From the NCBI RefSeq assembly GCF_004210375.1, contig NC_134829.1, positions 25,622,034 to 25,686,033 of the forward strand: a stretch of DNA of 64,000 nucleotides. The letters run 5' to 3'. Of the stretch, positions 48,301 through 60,300 are shown piece after piece. The translations under genes and the position numbers were made by a program. The notes under the pieces were generated by a model. That model saw only the letters and a list, made by a program, of their open reading frames with translations. It searched no databases and had not been told where the DNA came from. How positions within the stretch are numbered: position 1 is the first letter of the stretch; each line of letters begins with the position of its first letter. The stretch comes from Tachypleus tridentatus. Lineage: Eukaryota > Arthropoda > Merostomata > Xiphosura > Limulidae.

Positions 48301-51300
48301 GTGTTTAATTTTTTGAAAAGTTTTATACAAAGCACATTGCTTTAAAAAGAAATGACTAAAATCGAAGCCAACTATTCTATGAAGTAAAGCTTTTAAAGAA
48401 CTCAAGAAAAAATTTTATTTACACAAAGCAAGTAAAATTAACATTGTGGTAATTATGAATTGCTTAAAATAAGAAAATATTTAATAAAGAGTGGAAGTCT
48501 TTATAGTAGTCTAACTATAATCATATTATTATTTCGTGATAATGAAAACTTCAATTTTGCTCTGAAAAGAAAGTTTCATTTGTGATATTTTGTTCTTATT
48601 AAGACTTCATGACTTGATTACATTTTATAACTGTTTGACTGTATCCTTGCAGAAGTTGTTACTGATGGCTGCTTTAATATGTTATTTTTCTGACATCTAA
48701 AGAATTTAATTTTACCTTGAAACTGATAAATTTTTGGATTAAAAAAAAAATATTTTGATATGATTAGTCTTTAGAACCTCTTTTGCTACTTGTATTTGGC
48801 CTCAGTGTTTATTTAGGTAAATTCGACAATGGTTCTTGTTCTAGTACTTCATTGGCTAATTTTAGCACTCATTTTTGTCTAAATAATGGTTAAATTTATT
48901 GCCTTTCCTCAATCCATTGTGTTTATAATTAAGACTGAAACTTGACTTTAAATTCAATTTTGTTTTTCTCTTAAGTTGTTTTTTCAGGCATGTTGGTAGG
49001 TTTTTAATACATAACACATCATTTTTAAACTTAAAAAATCAAATATTTACTCAAACCACATTAACTGGAATTATACCCGTGAAATGAAATAAAAAATTAG
49101 TTTTCGAGACTAATGGGTTTGTGGTACCTTAAAATATATTCCTAAGTAGTAAGCTAGTGAAAAACAGTTTTATATTTGAAAACAAATTTGTAGTTTGAAG
49201 TGGTAGGTATTGCTTTATTAAGCAACTGAATTGTAATATAGTTCTACAATTCGGAATTTACAAGAATGTTCAGTATTACCCTGTTAACTAATGTTGTAAA
49301 TAGCTTACGGTTTAGTATTACAATTTAAAAGGAAAAATGAGTTTTTACTCCAGGAAAGTTTAAAAGTAATAATATCTGAAAGCTAAAAAAAAGGCCTGTG
49401 AAGTTGTTTAAAAATCTTTTAACATATCAGTCATCTTTGTTCACTATTTTAAACACATTAAAATATTCAACATAAAGCAAACTGAAATTCTTTAATCTCC
49501 TTATTTTCTCTAGGTCATCCCCAAGTTCACTGTAAAAAGAGAACAGCTGAAACATTCATTTCAGGTATAGCTCATGTCTTAAGGTGTTATGTCACATATT
49601 GAAATATCTCTATCTTTTATGTTAGGTAATTGTTTCTGTAAAATGTGATACGTAAAAGTTTTCATTGTGTGTTAAATATATTTTTCTATAGGAGGAATAA
49701 TTGTTTTAGTCATGTATTTAGCATGTGTTAATGATTTGCATTGTGTAATGGAGTTATTTATGTTAATCTTATGTTTTGTAAGAGTGTTTTTTTACATGAA
49801 GTAACCATTACAAATGTTGCTTGTGTTAATATTCATGAAAATCAATAATTTCATCTGTTATGATGACTGTTCATCTCAGTTTCATACAAGTTTTATATAA
49901 TTTTCTTATTTTGGTATTAATAGTTCAGTTAAAGGTCAAATGATGGAGATGTTCATTTGTTTGGTTTGCACACACATGTTGACAGACTTAATAAGAACAG
50001 AAGAATTAGCACATCAAAGGTTTTGAGCTCAATTAATTAGGTCCTTCTCAATAACTTTAATGAGCTAATAATCTTACATTTCATCAAATTGTATGTAATC
50101 TGAAATAAACTTGGAACTGGATAGTAATAAATAATATGAATGAAAAACTGAATAATGTACGAAGTCTAAGTCAGTGGAAAAAAGAGATTGTACAGTTGTC
50201 TTTGTACCAACTTATAACTTAAGTATGATTGGAAATAGTAATATACCAATTTTAAAACAGGTACATTACTAGAAAAATAAAGAATAGAGCTTGGCTCTTT
50301 ATCCAAAAAATTGTTTTGGTTGTATACAGTTTTCATGTGGAAGTTAGGCTACCATCAATTATTTGTTTACTGACTTCAGTCTTCACCTCATTTTGCATTC
50401 ACACTTTTATTTAAATGGCTTATTTTCTGAAGTTAGAATCCCCCAATTTTACCTAAGGAAGCTTTATTTGGCACCCTTTGTTAATTTAGTACTTTTTTGG
50501 GGTGTTCCTTGTCTTGAGGTTCCTTCTTGGTGTTGTCCCCTTCCCCCACCCCAAGAGGCTTTCTGTCATGGCACTCAGTGGTCACTTTATCCACCTGTGG
50601 ACTTACTTTGTAGGAAATTCATGGGTCATACAATTTTTCTCTCAGGAACTTTCATTTTCTCTCCAGGAAAATACCTATCTGTTTCCATTCCATTTCTGAG
50701 GGCTTTCACATAAAGAATGCACTCATTTAGAGTTCATTCTCCTAGCCCTGTTTTGAGAAACGTTACCTGCTCTGGTCTTTTCTCTTTCAGAAGTCTGCTT
50801 ATTTGGGTTTGTGAGTCAGGCTACTAAGTCCGTATCAGCTCTCATTTTGCACCTGATTCATGGAAGTCTTTGTCACTTTTATTTGTTGACTAGATTCAGT
50901 CTTTATCTTGCACATTACTGAGCTAGGAACTGTAGTTTTCAAGGCTCTCATATCTCATTTTATTCCTATACATGAGGTTCTGTCTTTTAAAAAATGTTTC
51001 TTCTGTCATGCCCCTTCTCCCTCTGAACATGTCCTTTTGTGTGCCCTTTAGTGGATTCTAACAAGTCAGTAGAATATGATATGTGATCCATTGTCGTTTT
51101 TCTTTTAACTCTTGCTATTTTCGTGGTTTTAACTTTTTCCTTATGACACTAAGCATCAACCTTCCTCCATCAAGCTTGGAATTGCATCTGTTCATGGATG
51201 CCTCTTTAGCCAAATAGGTTGCAGTACTAGATACCTTCATATTTTCTGTTTATGGTATTTTGTGGAGTGGATTTTTCATATCAATGACCTTAAGATATAG

Positions 51301-54300
51301 GCAGTTCAATGAGTCTCTTTGTTACCTCTATGTAGATATCCTTTCTGTATAAATCTTAAGAACATCACTGTTGTATGTTTCATCAACTGATAGATTGGTT
51401 CTCACTCATGGGACTTCTGTTTTGTTCTCAAGCCCTGCTTTTGTGCTCATGACAGCAACAAATTGTTGGCCTTTTATTTTCTGGAAGTTTTTACTTTAGT
51501 GGGAGATTGGATGTTTCACACCAATCAAATCCTCCCTGTAGTCTGGTCTTTATAGCTTCTGGTGTTTCTGTCAATTTGTTCCCATTTTGAGAGTCCATTT
51601 ATTGATGTATTTGTGATCCCCCCCCTTCATTTCAAGATTCTGCCTTTTTGGTCTCCACTCTCATGAGCTCATTTATTTAATTTCTATATCTTCACCAGTC
51701 CCTTCATAATTTTCTCAGCGTGGTATTCAATGTACCCTGTGGAGAGGTTAATGGTATTTCTGAAGTTGACATTTTTCATTACCCTTTCATGTGTTCACAT
51801 GAATATTCACCTCTCCACAGAACCACCCACATTCCCAGTGTGTGTTTATTGCCTTGTCAAGAAGGAACTTTTGGTATTCACAAAATGTTAATAGTATACT
51901 GTGCTTGAAGTATGTGTTGCTCTTCTCTTAGTAGAGGGCTATAGAATAATGCTGATTGCATCATAGACAGTTCAAGTTATTTTTTATGGGAGTTTCAATT
52001 TCATTCAAATGATTTTGCTGCATGCATGAAATTCTTTCACAGTTGTATGGGGTATTAGCTTTTTGTTCTATGGAGAGGTTAGTACCTGTCTGGAAAATTT
52101 ACTTTTATCTTTAAAGGCCTGGCATGGCCAGGCAGTTATGGCATTTGACTCGGAATCTGAGGGTCACAGGTTCAAATCGCTTTCACATCAAACATGGTGG
52201 CCCTTTCAGCCATGAGGATATTATAAGTGACAATCAATCCCACTATTCATTTGTAAAAGTGTAGCCCAAGAGTTGACAGGGGGTGATAGTGACTAGCTGC
52301 TTTCCCTCTAGTCTTACACTGCTAAATTAGTGATGGCTAGCACAGATAGCCCTGTGTAGCTTTGCATGAAGTTCAAAAACAAACAAATTAACTGAAAATG
52401 TGTTAACAACACTTAAAAGAAATTAATAAGAAAATTACAAAATTTTATTAGCACTATGATATAATGTTGGACTTTATTTCCTAGTCAGAAGGTAATTAAA
52501 GATAAATTGAGAAATCGGTTATATTTTCTATAATACTAATACCACTTGAGTGAAGTTGCTTTTTTCATCGTTATACAGAATACTGAGAATGTTGATTATT
52601 TAGTGAAAACTTTTCCTGACAACCAACCAAACTCTGTCCAGTTACTCACAGGAACAGCCAGGTAATATCCATAACACTATTCTTTCTTTATTTCTTAAAG
52701 TACTTAATAAGGAAATCTAGACAGACATTATCCAGTTTCTCTAAATAATCTATATAACATGTTTTTATCAGTAAATTTACTATCAGATATCAATTATACC
52801 AGCTTTTTGTTAGAGAACGTTTTATTGAAATTTCAATTGCAAATGTATAAAAAACAAATTGACTTAATTAACCAATGAAATTAAAAAATAAACAAATTCT
52901 TTGAAAATAACTTCAAGATTATTTTTAAATATCTCACAGTGGACAATGTTTGTTGTGGGCTGTCAGTAAGGAAAATAACATGTTTTCTATACTGAATGGT
53001 GGTCACCAAGGGATAATTCGAGCTGCTCAGTTGATTGAGGAGGTATAGTATTTAAATAAACCTAATTCATTTTTATTCCAGTTGCTCCTACAAGATAGTT
53101 TGTGTTTTAGATTACCATAGTTATTGGTAGTTTTAAAAACTGATTCAAGTAATTTCTGATTAATTTAAATTTAGACTGTAGTTTTCAAATGTAATAGGCC
53201 TAACATTAATGTCTTACGATAAGTATAATTATAATGCAATAGTTTATTACTTACCAAAGACATATAGCTATATTGCATCACATTAGAGTTCCTAAATAAG
53301 AAATTGCCCAGAAAACAGAATTAGCCTAAATACCTATTATGATGGTTTCTTGTGGTAATCTAACACTAGTCCATACTGACAGTTTAAAGCAGAATTGTTT
53401 TCACCAAATGAAAAGTACATGTATAACAATTGGTCTTCACTAATTCTGATTTACTTATTTATCAAATTGTAGAAAATATTCACAATGTTCATTGTTTGTT
53501 TTGGATGAGGTTTACTACTCATGTTAAATATCTATTTTCTGTAAGGTTTACTTGTTATATTAAATCTTCATTTTTTTATGAAGTTTACTGATGATTTAAA
53601 TGTTTGTTGAACTTGAAGCTTACTGATAACATGAAATGTGATGTATGGGGTTTACTAATGATGTATTATTACTATTATTAACAAATATGAAACTAAATTA
53701 GTTTTGTTTGTAAAAGTATAAACTATTTTTTACGTAATTGTTCTAAAACTAATATGTATGAAAGATAACTACTGAATATCTTGTGTGGCACAGCTACATT
53801 AAAAATAACTTTTTAATTAGTAGTATGTGTGAAAATAATAATAATCTTCTACAAATTTATAGAACAGGTGGAACTTGCACAATACACATTTAACAATATG
53901 AGTTGTGTACATATAGTTATAATTTCTAAGTCTTAGAGTACACTGACTTTGGTGACCAAACAATATTCTAAAACTGTCTCTTGGCACATTGATTTATAAT
54001 CTTTAGACGAAGTTCTAGAAAGTGTAGTTGGCCCAACTATAGTCGAAGATATGTCATTGCTTTCATAAAATACACATTGTTGATTCTTATTCTCAAGAAT
54101 CTTCTACAAATTTATAGAACAGGTGGGATTTGCACAATACACAATATGAGTTATGTACATTTCTAAATATATATTAAACTGAAACAAAAAGACATTAAAA
54201 TAATAGTAAATACTTATGTTCATCCTTTCAAGTTATCACTACATCAAAAATACATCATTATCTGTGACTAAATCAACATCAAGATTTACAGTCCTTCTTA

Positions 54301-57300
54301 TTGGTGCTGAAATGATGTATACAGTATTACAAAGGTATTTGTTAATAAAGTATCTTAGTAAGCTGATTGAATAATTTCTGTTAATGCTCATTTTTTTATT
54401 TTTATCTCTGGAGTTACTGCAGTTTGGAGAAATTTATTCTATGAATTTCTGTTACATTTCCTGATTTCATTAATGCACTTTTTTTAAAAGTATTCTTCAC
54501 TTTACATCATTCACATACAGAATTAGACAGAATCATCAGAGATTATATTAAGAATTTGATTGATGAGAGAAGAAACATTTGTTTGGAGGTGTGGATTAGA
54601 CTGGAGATATTCCTAATGAAATCTCATTAACCATCCCAATTAATTTTTGATACTTGGCTAAACAATTTTTAAAAGATGTTGGAATACTATGGGGAGGGCA
54701 TGGCATAGCCATGTGGGTTAAGGCATTCAAATCCATGTCACACCAAACATGCTTGCCCTTTCAGCCATGGAGGTGTTATAATGTGATGGTCATTCCCACT
54801 ATTTGTTGGTAAAGAGTAGCCTAAGAGCTGGCAGTGGGTGGTGATGACAAGCTGCCTTCCCTCTAGTCTTACACTGCTAAATTAGGGACGGTTAGTGCAG
54901 GTAGCCCTCAAGTAGCTTTGCACGAAATTCAAAACAAACAAACAAACTATGGGGAGTTTCACCAGCCTTGTAACTCAAGGATAGAATGAACAAATCTTTG
55001 CATTCAGAAGAGTGATCAAAGTTAAAGAGGCTAGTAATATAATGTTCCTTTGGAATTGGAGGAGAAGAAAACTTGAGCTGTGCATTCAGTACATTGGGTA
55101 TTACTGGAATTATAATTATCTTAGACAAAGTATAGTGATGTAGTCCAGCTCATCAGAACTGACTTCAGACAGTTAATAGTCTTGTCTCTGTTTACTGTTT
55201 CTTTCACCCTATCTGATTCTTGTGTACACTTCTTTTAATTTTGTTTATTCACCAACAGTTGATACCAATCGACTGTCAAGTACAATTTAATTTCTTTCAT
55301 TTAAATTCAAGTTATTTCACTTTTAACTTCACCAATATGATAGGCCTACAGTACATGCTAATATATGAATCTTACACATTTTCCAATAAACAGTGTTAAT
55401 TTTTGCTTCAACATCACACCAAGTCTTGTATCTTTCTTTCAACATGCATAAATTTAAATACTTTACATACTGGGTCTACAAGTCTCTAATTATTGGGATA
55501 ACTGTGTGCTATGTGAATCCTTGGAATCCCACACTTGAAGTTACTATAGCATAGACTTCACATATTGCTTGAAGACATCTTGTTTGAATATATACAATTT
55601 AGCAAAAAGTATTGCCAACTATTGTTTTGCAGCTTGTGGCAAAGGATTGTACAACATTTAAGTATGTGGATCAAGTGCCTTATATGGTTTTGTTCATGAA
55701 ATTTTACTCTACTGTGAATTATCAGCCTGCATCACCTGCTTCACTCTGTACAGTTTGCATTTAAACTATGCTTTCCTGTTTTCATCTGAAATATATGGAC
55801 TTAAAACTGCTTCACTCTGTACAGTTTGCATTTAAACTATGCTTTCTTGTTTTCATCTGAAATATATGGACTTAAAACTGATTTTCCTCTGCCATATAAT
55901 AGTTTTTGTAGTCTTCACATGATACAGTTGGAAATGATCAAATCCTCCCCACTGTTAAAGGATTTAGTCAGTTTAGACACAGCCTGACACATGTTGGGCT
56001 TAATAAACCTGGTCAAGTTTATATTCTGTCACCCCCTTTTTTTTTTCTTTTTTTTTTTTTTTTTTGCAAAATTTTGTGCCCAGTTTTCTCATTAGCATAT
56101 TTGTTGCTTTTTGATTATCTTTTCTCTTATGCTTTTGTAGATTTTGATGACAGTCTAATAAAGCAGTAGACATCAAATGTTTGTTTTTTTTTAATTTTAT
56201 ATTTATTTAATTTGTTTGTGCAATCAAATGAACATGGGTAAAATAGGTAAACATATTTGTATAGTAAGGTTTCTATCCCTATTTGAAAGCCTTCTTTCAA
56301 ACTTCTTCAGACATTATATTAACGACCATGTTTTAATAATTAAACAACATTAAAGTCTTACAATTTTTGCTGTTATATAACAAATGGAATTTTAATGGCA
56401 CAGAATTAAACAAGAAGCCTGTACAATTCCACCCATAAAATAATATATAATATAAAGTTACATATTTTGCAGAAAATTAAGTCCTATGCACCTGTAAATT
56501 TTTCTGTATAGCTACAAGTGCTGTAATCTGTTAATGATTTGCTAGTTGCTGCATGTAATATTAGTAATATTCCATTCCAAATCATCTGAGATTTAGTTTT
56601 AATAATAAAAAGTATTGAAAAAGTTGATAAATAATATTATTAAACTTCAACTGTTTTTGATAGGTGTATCCATCTTCATTGAGGGTAGGTAAAGGTGTTA
56701 AGATTTATGTCAAAAACACTGAAAGTAGGACACTTTTATATTTTCTTAAACTGAATTATTAACCTTAAGATATTATTAATTAACCCTTTCACAATGGGCT
56801 TGGTATAATATACACAAGTTTGTCTACACATTTGGACACGTTAAGTATTTACACTATAAGTTCTGATACAACATATGTATCTTCATAAAATTTGGTTGGC
56901 TTTTAGCAAAGATTACATTTTTTTACACAAAGAAATCACATTTTTTTAATAAAATGTCTTTGCTAAAGATTTGTTTGTGAAAATATCAAGACTGTTTTGT
57001 TACTAGTCTGAGTGTAAGGTGCTTTCATGTTATGATGAAAAACTATTATTCCTTCCAAAAATCTCAAGTACTATTTAGATAATCTGTAAAACCTTTCATA
57101 TACATTTCAAGTATTTGTTTTCAGTAAGAGTGTATTTTATGTTTTCTATATACCTTAACTATGTTTGGTCTGTCACCTAACCATCCTCATAACCATCATA
57201 AACAAAAATACAGAAATAAATATAAATTATGCTTTTTTTTCATGGAAGAATGACTACATATTATTACATGAAAATACAAATTTTCAATCAAAGTAACTTA

Positions 57301-60300
57301 AGTCTCATAACTCTTGTATATTTATTATTATATTGACCTTACAGTCATGCCTAGTTAACATTACATAACTTGCAATGATGTGGTACACGTGCACTTTTTT
57401 TACATATCCAATAATATAAGACTGACCTCTAGTTTTCCATATCTTGGCTATGTTTTAATGGACTAGTATCTTGTAGTATACAGTGACATTTCAATTATTA
57501 TACATTGTATATGTGTATGGATTATTATTTAGAAATAAATGATTAAACTTTTATTTTAAAATGTAGAAAAATTGAACTCAATTGCTGCTGGACATAGGTG
57601 GCTAAGCCTTTTAAAATTTCACACATGGAGAATATCAAACAATTTTTATTTTATGTTTCATATATACAGTTGAATAACTATAAAATCATAATTAAATTTT
57701 CACGAAACTATAACTTAGTGTTTTGACATCACAAACATCTAATTGTAACCAGTGCTGCCTTCAACATACTATGTTACTCATTAAAATCTCTACTTATGTG
57801 TTCTTTTAATATTTACTTTTCAATTAAGAAATTAACTTTGTATAATATTAAAGTTTGAATTATAGTCTACAATTTGATTTTAAACTTGTTGATATAAATT
57901 CATAAAATTTTAATGCAATTCAACAAAGGAGATGACATGGCTTTTGATTCCTGACCCATTGCAAAAAGGTTAAGAAACTTTATTGTGCATGGTTCAAATT
58001 GAATTGTTTGTGTGCTGTAACATGGTCAGTTAATAGGAAGTTTCAGATAAGGTTGAAAACTTACTACAGAAGTAGCAAAAATCATGTATTTATGTGTTAC
58101 CAAGGGTAATACGTTGGTGTGTGTAACGTTTCCTTTTGATATGAAAGATCCTGTTCTTCTAAGCTACTAAAGAGATTTATATATATGTTTACTATAGAAA
58201 AAAAAATATTGAATTAAAATTACTCTTCTACTCCTAAGTATTTCATTTATTGTAGAGTCAAACAATTTTAACTGGAGCAGAAGATGGCAGGATATGTGTA
58301 TGGATAAAAGAAACCTCTTCTGAAAACTTCAAGGTAATTTGTAATTATAATTATATTAAGATAAAATTTTATCATGCAAGTCAGTTTATGTTCTCTGAAA
58401 GAATGTTTGATTTGAAGCTGCAATGATTTTAAAAGTTAGAATTGTTCAACAAATAGATCAGCATTCTTTTAAGTTTGTTTAGCCTAATGATCTTAAAAAG
58501 GTTGAAAATATAATGATTTGAAAGTAACAAATGAAAAGAATATTCAATGCATGGAACTGAAATTACTCAAGATAATTTGTAGCCTGTGATACAAATTGCC
58601 GACTTCAATGTTTTAATGGGGAATTATGGTTAGAGTCTCAGTAATTTAAAGGTGTATTACAGCTGTGATTCCTTTAAAGGTTAATGTTATTTTATCTGAG
58701 AATATGCTGCAGCAGTCAACATTAAGTGTTTTTAAGGTAATTTTTATTATATGTATAGCACACCTAATTTTCTAAACAAACTGTCTTGTAAACAAGAAAC
58801 ATTATGGTGTTTGATATACAAAAAATATTCTTTATAGAACTAAAATAATAATAATTATGTATGTAGAGTTACATTTGTTGTGGAGATGCACTCTTGATCC
58901 TTGAACAGATTATCTTTCTCCATAATAGTAAGTGGGTTGCCTTAAATTAATTTTCTTAGCTAGTGGAATGCATTAAACATATTTTTTTTAAGTATTATTT
59001 AGGATACCTAAAGTGTGTTTTCCAAATAAGTGGAATGCTGAAACATATTTTCTAAGCTAGTGTTATTTGATATAAATATTTTCTTTGTTTAATAGAGTTT
59101 TTATGGTTAAGTTGACCTTTTTTAGGGGTATTAAAAGAAATTATGGCTTACTGAATATCCAATAAAATTTGGATCCCCTTTTTTTGTCATTGACCTGCTG
59201 ATGATCCATCAGTCATGTTTGAGTTGAAAGAGTATGTTAGTGAGGTTTTACTGTGTTTTATTTTAACATCAAGCTATCATCACAATGAGGGAAGAACATT
59301 ATTAAAGACTGGTTTTCATGACAGATTTTTTTTATACGATCAGTAACTTGTATTTTTGAAATGCATAATTATCATACGTAACACTTCGTGGCTTGCATTC
59401 TCATTTTGACAGTTTTACGCTACTGGCATTTATAATTAATCTAGTTAGAATCTATAGTTTCCAAAATCTGAGTAATTAGAATTTATTGAATAAAGTTCAT
59501 TCACTACTTATATCATCATCTATGAATATTTGAAAACATTTCCAACTTTTTTAGTCATTGTTCTTCCAAGTAAACTAGAGTTGTAGTTCTTTTAAACACA
59601 GAACAAATTATTTCTCTTTGTTTTGTAAGAAGAAAAATAAAGATAATAGTGGTTTTGAGAATTTTAATAGACTGCAACTAACTGTTGAAAGAAAAGATGA
59701 CATTTTGGCTTCTGGACCTGTAAAAGTCCTGAGTATAGAAGTAAAAAAAAATGTCTCCTCTTCTTTCAACAGGAAATTCCAGCCCATTAAAAATTTCAAA
59801 CTTATTATGTCTACTGTGCATGAAGTTCTACTGAAACAAGAAAATGGTTTTCTTAAGAATGTGCATACAACTTAAATATATGTACTGATGTACCTTGATG
59901 TCTTTTACTTTTTATGCAACAAAATATGGTAGAACTCTTCCCACCCACTAGAATAAAAGGTATATACTATTGCAAGTAATGTCACCATATGTTATTTTAA
60001 CTTGTAATTTCATTAAATTGTAGCATTTTAGAAAGAAGACTTTAGTTATTGAAAAAAAATGTTAATGTTTTTAATGAATGAATGATGTGTTAATATCAAG
60101 TGATATTAAACACTGTTGTGTAGGTTTTCATGATACTCTATAAATGTATTGTTGTTAATGACTGAATGCTATAATGTGTTAATGTCAACATTTAAAGAAA
60201 TGCTACTAAGTAGTTTTTCCAGGTACTTTATAAATGTAATGTTGTTAGTGAGTGAATATTGTATTATGTCAGATTCTAGTGACATTAAATACTAGAATGG

